From Deltaproteobacteria bacterium (lineage in GTDB: Bacteria > Desulfobacterota > Desulfuromonadia > Geobacterales > Pseudopelobacteraceae), in the NCBI GenBank assembly GCA_021850095.1, contig JAJZRX010000003.1, positions 62,001 through 126,000 of the forward strand: 64,000 nucleotides of DNA, given 5' to 3'. Positions within the stretch are counted from its first letter, which is position 1. Every line of letters begins with the position of its first letter. Below the pieces are notes generated by a model, which had not been told where the DNA came from, searched no databases, and saw only the letters and a program-made list of their open reading frames with translations. The position numbers were made by a program, and so were the translations under genes. Below, in pieces: positions 48,376 to 57,564 of this stretch.

Positions 48376-49602
48376 ATGTCCACTATTATCAGTGTTGAAA
48401 ACCTGGGCAAGAAGTACACGCTGCACCATCAGCAACGGGAGTCATATACTGCCTTGCGGGATGTTATCAGCAACGGCGTTGCTGCATTTGGCAGGAAACT
48501 GCTGCATCCGTTCTCTACTTCCCGGCCACAGGTTCCTGAACAAGAAGATTTCTGGGCGCTCAAGGATGTTTCTTTTGAAGTAAAGCAAGGCGACCGGATC
48601 GGCATCATCGGCCGCAACGGCGCCGGTAAATCCACGCTCCTCAAGATTCTCAGCAGAATTACCGAACCGACTACTGGCAGGGTCAAGATAAAGGGGAGGG
48701 TTGCAAGCCTTCTGGAGGTTGGCACCGGGTTCCACGCTGAACTGACCGGGAGAGAGAATATCTTCCTCAATGGCGCCATTCTGGGGATGGGGCGGGCGGA
48801 GATCAAGAAGAAGTTCGATGAAATCGTGGACTTTGCCGAGATCGAAAAGTTTCTGGATACACCGGTAAAGCGCTATTCATCAGGGATGTATGTGCGGCTG
48901 GCCTTTGCAGTTGCCGCCCATCTGGAGCCGGAAATATTGGTGGTGGATGAAGTGCTGGCGGTCGGGGATGCGCAGTTTCAGAAGAAATGCCTTGGGAAGA
49001 TGGAGGACGTGTCGGCGAAGGAAGGGCGGACTGTACTCTTTGTGAGCCATAATATGGGGGCTGTGAAGTCATTATGCAACAGGGGTGTAATTCTCAACAA
49101 TGGTGCGGTAAGGTTAGATAGTGATATCGATTCAGTCATTAACTTGTATGTCAACAGCGAAAATTCATTCGACAGTGCTGGAAATGACAACATCAATTGC
49201 TTTGAGAATGTAGGTATTATTGCCAGCGGTAAAAACAGTTTCATAACAAATAATGATAATGCTTCTTTGGCAGTTAGGATCAATGTCAAGCAAAATCGAA
49301 ATCTCAATTGTGGAATAACGATATATAATTCAGTTGGCATACCTTTACTGTCATCATGTATGCTTGATACGTATGACGTAATCAACATCGGTATATCGGA
49401 ATATTTGTTGGAGTTGCCGATTCAAATATTGCATTCAGGTAATTACAGGGTCGAAGGTGCCATCTGGGATGATTTCCAAGTCTACGACCAGCGGGAATGC
49501 CTTTGTACTTTTGACGTCCTGAGAGATGATTCGAAATTGGAAATCAATGGTGTCGGCTACAAGGGTTATTTAAAGCTGCCTTTCAAATGGAGTAATCAAT
49601 AA
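48376..49602 (+). CDS. wzt: O-antigen ABC transporter ATPase with C-terminal carbohydrate-binding domain
   Basis: 408 residues. Walker A is GRNGAGKST (79-87), the signature is YSSGMYVRLAF, Walker B is ILVVDEVLAVGD. The C-terminal 155 residues are a beta-rich Wzt-C domain, which in other bacteria recognises the capped end of the glycan before export. Base composition changes from GC-rich to AT-rich at about 49060, close to the ATPase/Wzt-C junction, so the C-terminal part may have been exchanged with the adjacent glycosyltransferase set. Confidence 0.92.
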   Translation: MSTIISVENLGKKYTLHHQQRESYTALRDVISNGVAAFGRKLLHPFSTSRPQVPEQEDFWALKDVSFEVKQGDRIGIIGRNGAGKSTLLKILSRITEPTTGRVKIKGRVASLLEVGTGFHAELTGRENIFLNGAILGMGRAEIKKKFDEIVDFAEIEKFLDTPVKRYSSGMYVRLAFAVAAHLEPEILVVDEVLAVGDAQFQKKCLGKMEDVSAKEGRTVLFVSHNMGAVKSLCNRGVILNNGAVRLDSDIDSVINLYVNSENSFDSAGNDNINCFENVGIIASGKNSFITNNDNASLAVRINVKQNRNLNCGITIYNSVGIPLLSSCMLDTYDVINIGISEYLLELPIQILHSGNYRVEGAIWDDFQVYDQRECLCTFDVLRDDSKLEINGVGYKGYLKLPFKWSNQ

Positions 49603-49628
49603 TCGTAGATTTATCTAAGGCTTGTCAC

Positions 49629-50807
49629 ATGATTGTAAATATCGTAACACCTGCAATAAACAGGACCTTGTTCAGCGGAGGTCTATTCTGCGTAATGAAA
49701 TATGCTGATGGTCTTGCCAAAAAAGGCCATATTGTTAATGTGGTTCCTGGCATGTATAGCGAAAAACCGGAATGGATCAATTGTGATGCGAACATATTGC
49801 TAGGTAAAAATGAAGCCATAGTAAAATCCAGCATTGAAGAATTCAGAAACAGTATTTTGCAGAAATTGGATCGTAGATATTTCTTTTACAAGTCCAAGAC
49901 AATCAGAACTGCCATTGATATCGAACATGTCGGTCGGATAATGCCTGAAGCCGATATCACAATTGCTACAGCATGGGAGACTGTGGAACCCGTATTAAGA
50001 TATGGCAGTGGTGAAAGGGCGTATTTCATCCAACATTTTGAACCGCTTTTTTTCACCGAAACCTCTTATGAAAAACTCTTATGTGAGTTGTCTTATCAAA
50101 TGCCATTGAATCGCATTACTAATTCCCAGTGGCTCTTCGACAGGCTCTCCTGCTATCTTGCTGCCCATGATATTAAAGATACTGTTTATAAATGCACAAA
50201 TGCAGTTGATTTGGAAAATTTCAGGAAAATGGATGCCAAGTCCAGTTGCGACAGGTTGCATGTGAGAGTCATCAGTTATGGTGGGCGCTGTGTCGCTTGG
50301 AAAGGTTTTTCCGAAATGGCAAAATCGATTGCGATAGCTAGAGACAGACTGCCCGAATATGAAATAGAATGGCTTGTATATGGTGATGCTGAATTACCCC
50401 CGGACAATGCAATTGCCCACTATGTGCAGCTTGGTTTTTTGAACCCTCAGGATCTTTGTTATGCCTATAACAAAGCCGATATTTTATTAAGTGCATCTTG
50501 GTATGAAAGTTTTCCACTTTTCCCCATAGAGGCGATGGCGTGTGGCCTAGCTGTTATAACAACTCAGAATGGCACAGAAGAGTATGCTTCCCACGGAGTG
50601 ACTGCACACGTCGTAGAACCTAAAAATGTATCATCAATTACGGATGGATTGGTCAAACTTATAACTGATCATGATTACAGAAGTGTACTTGCAGAAAATG
50701 GACTTGAAATTGCCCAGCAGTATAATTGGAGCCGATCGGTGGATACCATGGAATCTATCCTGTTTCGAATAATAAATAATAGAGTTAATATAAGTCATGG
50801 CCACTGA
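49629..50807 (+). CDS. Family 4 glycosyltransferase
   Basis: A 392-residue GT-B retaining transferase. The C-terminal donor domain has RCVAWKGFSEMAKSI and ESFPLFPIEAMACGLAVITTQNGTEEYA, the E-x7-E motif of GT4. The N-terminal GGLFCVMKYADGLAKKGH segment is the usual acceptor-domain start. AT-rich codon use sets it apart from the flanking chromosome. It overlaps the next gene by 11 bases. Confidence 0.88.
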   Translation: MIVNIVTPAINRTLFSGGLFCVMKYADGLAKKGHIVNVVPGMYSEKPEWINCDANILLGKNEAIVKSSIEEFRNSILQKLDRRYFFYKSKTIRTAIDIEHVGRIMPEADITIATAWETVEPVLRYGSGERAYFIQHFEPLFFTETSYEKLLCELSYQMPLNRITNSQWLFDRLSCYLAAHDIKDTVYKCTNAVDLENFRKMDAKSSCDRLHVRVISYGGRCVAWKGFSEMAKSIAIARDRLPEYEIEWLVYGDAELPPDNAIAHYVQLGFLNPQDLCYAYNKADILLSASWYESFPLFPIEAMACGLAVITTQNGTEEYASHGVTAHVVEPKNVSSITDGLVKLITDHDYRSVLAENGLEIAQQYNWSRSVDTMESILFRIINNRVNISHGH

Positions 50808-51813
50808 AGCAGAACTGCAAACGAATATAATCGCGGTTGTTGTGACTTACGGTGACCGTTGGTGTTATCTTAAAACACTTCTTGCTCGTCTTGAAAACGA
50901 AAAGCTAGTCACAAGTGTTGTCATAGTTGACAACGCCAGCCGAGTTGACGTTGCCACAGTATGTTGCCAAGCCGGATTTAAAAAAGCAACCGTCATAAAG
51001 CAGAAAATCAATATCGGTTCTGCCGGTGGATTTTCCTGTGGCATTGAGTATGCTAGCTCCCTTGACGCAGAATATATCATGCTGTTTGACGATGACACTG
51101 TTCCGCATTCCACTACTATTGATTTGCTGCTTGGCAGGCTGGTGGCGATCAACGCCAAATCTGGATCTTGCCTAAATGCCATACTGCCCAATAGGGATAG
51201 CCAGCAACTTTGCTTGGAGGCAAAACTGTTGGAGAACAAGTATTGGATGCTGAATGACAGTGTTTTGGGACTGAATGTGTTCAATTTTTTCCAGCGCCAC
51301 TTTTTGAGACCGATTCAAAATAAAAAAGATGCGGATGCCTCGAATATTATTGATTATGGTTTGGCTGCCTACGCCGGTCTTTTGTTCCATAAAAACATAT
51401 GTAAAACAATAGGCTACCCGGACAGGGCTTTCATTCTCTATTATGATGATATCGAATATACGAACAGGATATTATCTGCAGGTGGAAAAATATGGATATG
51501 CACCGATTTGTTGATGGACGATATCGTTGTCAATTATTCCAGCAGCATGATGAGCAGACCTTTCGTCGGACTTATTTTTGCCGATAATGATGCAAAGGTT
51601 TACTACCAAGTTAGAAACCAGATCTATTTTGAATACAACCAGTTGTCCGATTATAAATTCGTTTATTTTACGAATGCCGTAGTTTATGCAATCCTCTCGT
51701 TAATGATTTCCGTGCTGTGTTTGAGGTTTAACAGGGTAAAAGCTATACAAACCGCAATTTATCATGGTTTAACGGGTGTGTTGGGCTTGAACAATAACTA
51801 TAAACTATGTTGA
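50797..51813 (+). CDS. Family 2 glycosyltransferase (GlfT-like)
   Basis: 338 residues of GT-A fold: AVVVTYGDRWCYLKTLLARL, VIVDNAS, NIGSAGGFSCGIEYA, LFDDDTVP (DxD) and YYDDIEYTNRIL. The NIGSAGGFS and DDIEY features occur in galactofuranosyl- and rhamnosyltransferases. Two C-terminal hydrophobic segments (about 283-310) suggest membrane attachment. AT-rich. A UGM-like gene at 54.8 kb makes galactofuranose a possible donor, but this is inference. Confidence 0.82.
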   Translation: MATEAELQTNIIAVVVTYGDRWCYLKTLLARLENEKLVTSVVIVDNASRVDVATVCCQAGFKKATVIKQKINIGSAGGFSCGIEYASSLDAEYIMLFDDDTVPHSTTIDLLLGRLVAINAKSGSCLNAILPNRDSQQLCLEAKLLENKYWMLNDSVLGLNVFNFFQRHFLRPIQNKKDADASNIIDYGLAAYAGLLFHKNICKTIGYPDRAFILYYDDIEYTNRILSAGGKIWICTDLLMDDIVVNYSSSMMSRPFVGLIFADNDAKVYYQVRNQIYFEYNQLSDYKFVYFTNAVVYAILSLMISVLCLRFNRVKAIQTAIYHGLTGVLGLNNNYKLC

Positions 51814-51835
51814 CGCCGACACTTTTCATAGACAC

Positions 51836-53293
51836 ATGACAAGCTTGATGAAAATAAATAATAAATCACAGTTGACAGGTGCTGGGTTGTTTGCCCCAGT
51901 CGTTGGTGTCCTTATTGTAGTTCACAACCGCAAGGACGACTTGCTTCGTCTCATATCCTCCATATTTCTTTCCGATTATAAATCCTTTGATATTTTGGTT
52001 TTGGATAATGATTCAAGTGTAGATCTTTCTGATGTTGAGCTATACCCTTCGCTTGAATATATCAAGCTTAAGGAAAATATTGGTTTTGTATCTGGAATGA
52101 TAGAAGGATTGACATATCTTCTGCAGAAGGGAGAGTACCAATATCTGTGGGTGCTAGATTCCGATCTTGAGGTGGCTCCCGATGCGTTGGGGCATCTCGT
52201 AGATGTTTTTAAAGAACATGACGACATCGGGGTTGCCGGGTGTATGACGTATAATATCTACAACCACAAGATAATTGTTGAATCTGGCGCCGATGTTGAT
52301 TTGCGATCAGGTATAGTAACCGCCAGGAATTGCAATGCAAGTAAGCCTCTTTTGGAAAACCTGATTGCTGTAGATTTTGTCGCATCGGGTGGCGGTGGAT
52401 CGTTGATTAATGTTCAAGCATTGCTGGCTACCGGCCTTCATGACGACCGTTATCATTTTTTGTGGGAGGATACGGATTTTGGGTTGTGTCTAAGAAATCA
52501 CGGGTTTCGATCCGTAGTTGTTTCTGACGCCATTGTCTATCACCCACCATTTACCGAAAAAAGAAACCCTAACATCTATGCGTACTACGGTGTCCGTAAT
52601 CCTTTGTTGACTGTATCCAAGTATACTTCTAGTTGCAAACTGCCACTGTATTTGATGTGTAATTTAAAGAGATATCTTCGAATTGCTTTGCTGATGATGT
52701 TTTCAGGTTCTAAAGGGTTTGCGCGACTAACTTTCAAAGCCATATTCGACTATATATTAGGTCGCTTTGGCAAAGCTGAACTTTACGATATTAATCAATC
52801 AATTCCTTCCAAGAAACTGGTCGATTTATCAAAGGAATATTCTACTTATATAATCGGTACGGGAAGTCGCGAATCGATTGAGGCACTCATTGAATTTATC
52901 AAAATTCAAACTCAAATGAAAATCTGTTTGATAGTACAAGACTATAGGAAAACCTTGTTTGAAGGAATCAATGTTGATCAGATTATTATCTATGACGACA
53001 GGTCACTCCACGCAATAAGGGAATATCTCAAAATAGGTACTTCAATTCTGTCTGAAGGTGGTTGTGTAATTAATACGGATCTAAAGGTTGCGTCTCCACT
53101 CGGATATTTTGGCTGGCGGGGCTATGACTGGGATGATTCATCCGGGCAATTATACCGATCGCGCCAATGTATCTATTCGCTTTGGAAGCCTGCGGCATCA
53201 GTTGCTCTAGGAAATTTACTTGCCATCCTTTTCTTGCCGGCCGTCTGGATTGCCGCATTAAAACATAAACGACAGAAGCCGGTGATGCCATAA
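51836..53293 (+). CDS. Family 2 glycosyltransferase with extra C-terminal domain (A)
   Basis: 485 residues. The N-terminal GT2 domain (about 18-300) shows VLIVVHNRKDDLLRLISSIF, LVLDNDS, NIGFVSGMIEGL, VLDSDLEV (DxD) and WEDTDFGLCLRNHGF. A linker resembling membrane-associated helices follows (about 275-330). Residues about 340-485 form a second Rossmann-like region (YSTYIIGTGSRESIEALIEFI...KICLIVQDY) not seen in ordinary GT2 enzymes. The next gene has the same two-part layout, so they are tandem relatives. AT-rich. Start uncertain between ATG 51836 and 51848. Confidence 0.78.
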   Translation: MTSLMKINNKSQLTGAGLFAPVVGVLIVVHNRKDDLLRLISSIFLSDYKSFDILVLDNDSSVDLSDVELYPSLEYIKLKENIGFVSGMIEGLTYLLQKGEYQYLWVLDSDLEVAPDALGHLVDVFKEHDDIGVAGCMTYNIYNHKIIVESGADVDLRSGIVTARNCNASKPLLENLIAVDFVASGGGGSLINVQALLATGLHDDRYHFLWEDTDFGLCLRNHGFRSVVVSDAIVYHPPFTEKRNPNIYAYYGVRNPLLTVSKYTSSCKLPLYLMCNLKRYLRIALLMMFSGSKGFARLTFKAIFDYILGRFGKAELYDINQSIPSKKLVDLSKEYSTYIIGTGSRESIEALIEFIKIQTQMKICLIVQDYRKTLFEGINVDQIIIYDDRSLHAIREYLKIGTSILSEGGCVINTDLKVASPLGYFGWRGYDWDDSSGQLYRSRQCIYSLWKPAASVALGNLLAILFLPAVWIAALKHKRQKPVMP

Positions 53294-53294
53294 A

Positions 53295-54731
53295 ATGCTT
53301 TCTTCCGTTTCCATCGTAATCGTCACTTGGAACAAGCGTGAAGATGTCCTCAATCTCCTTGATTCACTGCAAGTGCTAGATTCTTCAAATACAAACATTA
53401 TTATTGTTGATAACGCATCTTCCGACGGTTCATCTGAAGCAATCCGTAATCACTTTCTTCCTGTCATTCTCCTTGAAAACAAAGAAAACCTTGGCGGCAC
53501 CGGCGGGTTCAATACCGGGATCAGGTATGCCCTGAACAATCTTGACCAGAAGTATATCTGGCTGTTGGATAATGATGCCATGGTTATGCCGGATACATTG
53601 GAAAATCTGATTGCCGCGATGGAGACCGATGCATCAATCGGCATTGCCGGTTCCTGTATCCTTAATCCTGAAGATCGAACGCTGATTGTGGAGGCGGGTG
53701 GGTATGTGGATAAACGTGCTGCTACCTGGAAACCAAATCTCCGCTACCAACCATATTCAAAATATAAAAGTTCTCCGCCACTTGATGTTGATTATGTGCC
53801 GGCTTGTTCGGCACTTGTTCGTAAAGACCTGTTTGATGCTGTTGGCATACTGGATGAAAGATACTTTCTGCACTGGGATGATGTAGATTTTGGCAGCACT
53901 GCCAAGGAGAAAGGATTCAGGGTTGTAGCTGTACTTGGCTCTATGGTATTTCACGGCACCGAAAAAGGGTATAGCAATACCGTTTTGTACTATGACGTGC
54001 GAAATTCTCTCCTGTTCATTTCAAAGCATCTATCAGTATTTCAACGGATTCTACCGATGTACAGAGTTTGTTTTAGAGGTTTATTGGCTGCGCGACTATT
54101 CAAAACTTTGGGTGAAAAACTGCTATCATGGTATCTTTATCAGGCACTTGAAAGTTTTGCTTCAGGCCGATTCGGGGCCGCACCGCTCCCTCCTTCACAG
54201 GTAAATGCAAGAGTGGAAGTGGCTGCTCTTTCGCCGGATACTATGTCTAAATGCACGAATGTGGTGGTTTTTGCAATTGGTGCCTCTGCTGAAATAATTT
54301 CAACAATTCAATTGATACACTCTGCTGCCCCGAGTGCCTCCATAACGCTTGCTGCTGCTTCTGACAGGATAGATTCGTATCGATCATGTGAAGCTGTAGA
54401 CCGTTTCATCAGCTATGACCTTGCGCGACAAGGAATTTGGGGTTGCTCTGCTTTTGTATTTAAATTACTGCGATCACGGTTTGATTGTGCTGTCAGCGCC
54501 GGGACGGGCTTTGTTGTGCCATTTACGTTCTTTGTTCGGCGGCATATTGTTATAAAAGATGAGGGCATGAGAATTTATAAGTCGAATGCCTGTCAGAGTT
54601 CGTTGTGGAAGATTCCAATCGTCGTGTCGGTCGGATTTGCTATCTCTCTGCCAGGTACCATTAAATGCTGGCTGGCAAGCCGGAAGATTTCTAACCAAGG
54701 CCCAAACAGTAGTAGTTTTGATAAAATATGA
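53295..54731 (+). CDS. Family 2 glycosyltransferase with extra C-terminal domain (B)
   Basis: 478 residues. GT2 motifs: SIVIVTWNKREDVLNLLDSL, IIVDNASSDGS, NLGGTGGFNTGIRYA, LLDNDAMV (DxD) and HWDDVDFGSTAKEKGF, typical of rhamnosyl/galactofuranosyl-type enzymes. After about residue 310 comes a Rossmann-like region (TNVVVFAIGASAEIISTIQLIHSA...) parallel to that in the preceding gene. Only one base separates it from its neighbour. Confidence 0.8.
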   Translation: MLSSVSIVIVTWNKREDVLNLLDSLQVLDSSNTNIIIVDNASSDGSSEAIRNHFLPVILLENKENLGGTGGFNTGIRYALNNLDQKYIWLLDNDAMVMPDTLENLIAAMETDASIGIAGSCILNPEDRTLIVEAGGYVDKRAATWKPNLRYQPYSKYKSSPPLDVDYVPACSALVRKDLFDAVGILDERYFLHWDDVDFGSTAKEKGFRVVAVLGSMVFHGTEKGYSNTVLYYDVRNSLLFISKHLSVFQRILPMYRVCFRGLLAARLFKTLGEKLLSWYLYQALESFASGRFGAAPLPPSQVNARVEVAALSPDTMSKCTNVVVFAIGASAEIISTIQLIHSAAPSASITLAAASDRIDSYRSCEAVDRFISYDLARQGIWGCSAFVFKLLRSRFDCAVSAGTGFVVPFTFFVRRHIVIKDEGMRIYKSNACQSSLWKIPIVVSVGFAISLPGTIKCWLASRKISNQGPNSSSFDKI

Positions 54732-54777
54732 AAAGAGTTCACTTGCCCATATCCACTTTCAGAAGGGATAGTATCAG

Positions 54778-56133
54778 ATGAAAATTCTCATTATCGGTGC
54801 TGGTCCCTGCGGACAAGGTGCTGCCTACCATCTCAATAAACTTGGATATTCGAACTGGAAACTTATTGAACGTAACGACCATGTTGGCGGTCTTTCCGCT
54901 TCATTTGTAGACGAATACGGATTTACCTGGGATGTGGGCGGCCACGTCCTGTTTTCCCATTACGACTATTTTGACCGGGCTGTTGCCGAATCACTGGGCG
55001 ATTCATATTACGAGCATCAGCGTGAAAGTTGGGTTCGCATTCTGCAGCGTTGGGTGCCATATCCGTTTCAGAATAATGTCAGGTACCTTCCGGACGGTGC
55101 GCTTAAGGAGAGTCTGGATGGCTTGCGAAACCTTTCGGGAAATCCAGCAGACAGTGAAAATTTTCGCGAATGGATGGACATGGTTTTTGGTCAAGGCATC
55201 GTCAAGTATTTCATGGAGCCCTACAACCGCAAGGTCTGGGGGGTGCCGCTGGAGACCATGAGCAAGGGGTGGATCGCCGAACGGGTCAGTGTCGTCGATC
55301 TGGCCCGGGTTGAGAGAAATATTGCTGAACAGCGCGACGATCTGAGCTGGGGGCCGAACAACGTCTTCCGGTTTCCAAAATATGGCGGTACCGGAGCTAT
55401 TTACGAAGGCATTGCCAAGCCGCTGCAGCACAAAATCCATCTGGGTTGTGAGATGACCGGCATCGACCTGGATCAGAAAACGGTCACTTTCTCGGGGGGC
55501 AGGACGGAGTCGTACGATGTGCTAATCAACACCTCTCCGCTGGATCTGCTGGTTTCACGCTGCCGTTCGGTTCCGGAGCAAGTCAGGGAGGCTGTCGGCG
55601 GTCTGGTTCACAATGGCGGGCTGATTGCCGGTCTGGGGTTTGATGGAAGAAGAGATGACTCCCGATGCTGGATGTATTTCCCTGAAAGCAATTCTCCCTT
55701 TTACCGCGTCACCAACTTTCATAACTATTCCCGTTTCAATGTGCCGGATGGGGACCTTGCACAGCACTTTTCACTGATGTGCGAAACAACCTATTCATCC
55801 CATAAACCGGTGGATAAGGATAGAATCGTTCAAGCAACACTTGATGGGCTGATCAGCAGCGGGTTGATCGACCAGGCAGAAAAACAGCGGGTATCAAGCC
55901 GCTACCTGATCGACATCCCCTATTCCTATCCGGTGCCGACTTTGGGGCGCGACCGGGCGCTGGCGACGGTTCAACCCTATCTGGAGTCCCGCTCGGTTTA
56001 TTCACGGGGGCGCTTCGGGGCCTGGAAGTATGAAGTCGGCAATATGGACCATTCCTTTATGCAGGGGGTGGAACTGGTTGACCGGCTGTTGTGCGGCAAG
56101 CCAGAACGCACCCTGAACGGCCTGGCGGGATGA
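54778..56133 (+). CDS. FAD-dependent UDP-galactopyranose mutase-like protein
   Basis: A 451-residue flavoprotein: ILIIGAGPCGQGAAYHL is the dinucleotide-binding motif, ERNDHVGGLSASF the second FAD motif, and WVPYPFQNNVRYLP is typical of mutase-like members of polysaccharide loci. It is longer than classical Glf (about 370-390), so it could be a mutase on another sugar nucleotide or an amine-oxidase-like enzyme. AGAAGGGA precedes the ATG. GC content returns to chromosomal level within this gene. ATGA overlap with the next gene. Confidence 0.75.
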   Translation: MKILIIGAGPCGQGAAYHLNKLGYSNWKLIERNDHVGGLSASFVDEYGFTWDVGGHVLFSHYDYFDRAVAESLGDSYYEHQRESWVRILQRWVPYPFQNNVRYLPDGALKESLDGLRNLSGNPADSENFREWMDMVFGQGIVKYFMEPYNRKVWGVPLETMSKGWIAERVSVVDLARVERNIAEQRDDLSWGPNNVFRFPKYGGTGAIYEGIAKPLQHKIHLGCEMTGIDLDQKTVTFSGGRTESYDVLINTSPLDLLVSRCRSVPEQVREAVGGLVHNGGLIAGLGFDGRRDDSRCWMYFPESNSPFYRVTNFHNYSRFNVPDGDLAQHFSLMCETTYSSHKPVDKDRIVQATLDGLISSGLIDQAEKQRVSSRYLIDIPYSYPVPTLGRDRALATVQPYLESRSVYSRGRFGAWKYEVGNMDHSFMQGVELVDRLLCGKPERTLNGLAG

Positions 56134-57254
56134 ATATCCGGTTGATAAAGGCGCTGGATGCCGTTTGTGGACGCATGGCGGTTTCCCTGCTTCCCGCGCC
56201 CGCCGTACGTCCTGTTCCCGGCGGCATCCGTTCGATACTGATCATCCGTCCAGGCGGAATCGGTGATGCGGTGCTGCTGGTTCCGGCCCTTCGGGCGCTG
56301 AAAAATAAATTTCCAGCCGCGAGGATTACGGTTCTAGCCGAACGGCGCAACAGTGCCGTTTTCGGACTCTGTCTGGATCTGGACAGGGTGTTGCTGTACG
56401 ACCGGCCTTCAGATCTGCTGCAGGCTGTGCGGGGCAGTTATGATGTAACGATCGACAGCGAACAGTGGCATCGTCTCTCGGCGGTGATTGCCCGCATGAC
56501 CCGCTCACCCGTGCTGATCGGTTATACCACCAACGAACGCTCACGATTGTTCTCCCATCCCGTCCGCTACTCCCATGACGATTACGAAACGGTCAGTTTT
56601 TTCAATTTGATGGAACCTTTGGGGGTTTACGATCGTGGCACGGCAGAACGCTTCCTGAACCCGCCGGAAGAATCGGCTGCGGTTGCCGCGCATCTGCTGG
56701 CCGATCTTGGAAGCGCACCGTTTGTGACGATTTTTCCCGGCGCCAGCATTCCGGAGCGTCGCTGGGGAGCCGACCGCTTTCGCAAGGTGGCGCACTGGCT
56801 GTCGGCTTTTGGTCTGCAGGTCGTTGTGGTGGGGGGTAACGATGATCAGCAGCAGGGGGAGGCCATTGTTGCCGGCGGTTCGGGACTCAATCTGGCCGGC
56901 CGGACGTCACTGGTCGAAACGGCGGCGGTTATCGATCGGAGCGCGCTGCTTGTAAGCGGTGATTCCGGAGTGCTGCACATCGCGGTCGGCCTGGGCAAGC
57001 CGACCGTGTCCCTGTTCGGGCCGGGGCGCAGTGAAAAATGGGCGCCGCGCGGTGATCGCCATATCGTCATTAACAAGCAGCTGCCCTGTTCACCCTGCAC
57101 GACCTATGGAACCACGCCCCCCTGTCCGCAGAATGCCCGATGCCTGCGGGATATCACGGTTGAGGAAGTTACGGATGCGGTCATGATGCTGCTGACAGCC
57201 GAGGAGGTCACCCCCTCGCGCTGCTGTAAGCGGGATTGGGTCGAGGTGGGGTGA
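56130..57254 (+). CDS. Family 9 glycosyltransferase (ADP-heptose:LPS heptosyltransferase-like)
   Basis: 374 residues from ATG 56130, which overlaps the upstream stop. ILIIRPGGIGDAVLLVPALRALK is the GT9 N-terminus. FVTIFPGASIPERRWGADRF and SALLVSGDSGVLHIAVGLGKPTVSLFGP form the donor-binding region. It resembles WaaC/WaaF, so ADP-heptose is likely; GmhB is encoded at 11.7 kb. The Cys-rich segment CSPCTTYGTTPPCPQNARC near the C-terminus is typical of some heptosyltransferases. Confidence 0.87.
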   Translation: MNIRLIKALDAVCGRMAVSLLPAPAVRPVPGGIRSILIIRPGGIGDAVLLVPALRALKNKFPAARITVLAERRNSAVFGLCLDLDRVLLYDRPSDLLQAVRGSYDVTIDSEQWHRLSAVIARMTRSPVLIGYTTNERSRLFSHPVRYSHDDYETVSFFNLMEPLGVYDRGTAERFLNPPEESAAVAAHLLADLGSAPFVTIFPGASIPERRWGADRFRKVAHWLSAFGLQVVVVGGNDDQQQGEAIVAGGSGLNLAGRTSLVETAAVIDRSALLVSGDSGVLHIAVGLGKPTVSLFGPGRSEKWAPRGDRHIVINKQLPCSPCTTYGTTPPCPQNARCLRDITVEEVTDAVMMLLTAEEVTPSRCCKRDWVEVG

Positions 57255-57264
57255 AGCGGTCGAG

Positions 57265-57447
57265 TTATTCGATCGGCGCCGGATCGCAGAGGTTTTCGGC
57301 GCAATTGGCCTCACCGCCGCAGGTAAAGCAGTAAAACCTGGGATCGCTGGTGGCTTTCCGGATCTCCTCATGCAGTCCGTTGCTGCGCAGCATGCAGAGA
57401 TGTCCGTGGTGGTTGGCCCCGCAGCGGCATTTTGTTGCATTATCCAT
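57265..57447 (-). CDS. Small cysteine-rich hypothetical protein
   Basis: 60 residues on the strand opposite to the polysaccharide genes, with GAGGGGAGAAACGAGA before ATG 57447. It has seven Cys and three His (KCRCGANHHGHLCML, FYCFTCGGEANCAENLC), so one or two metal sites are likely. Not recognised as a family. The strong ribosome site and its placement between two rightward genes argue it is real. Confidence 0.65.
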   Translation of the reverse strand: MDNATKCRCGANHHGHLCMLRSNGLHEEIRKATSDPRFYCFTCGGEANCAENLCDPAPIE

Positions 57448-57564
57448 TCTCGTTTCTCCCCTCGTAGTAACAATTCTATGCAGTAAAGTGTTCCAATCCT
57501 AACAGGAAATATGCTAAAAGGGAACGCTTGATCTACGCTTATGAGCAGGGAAGGGGAGCTACCC

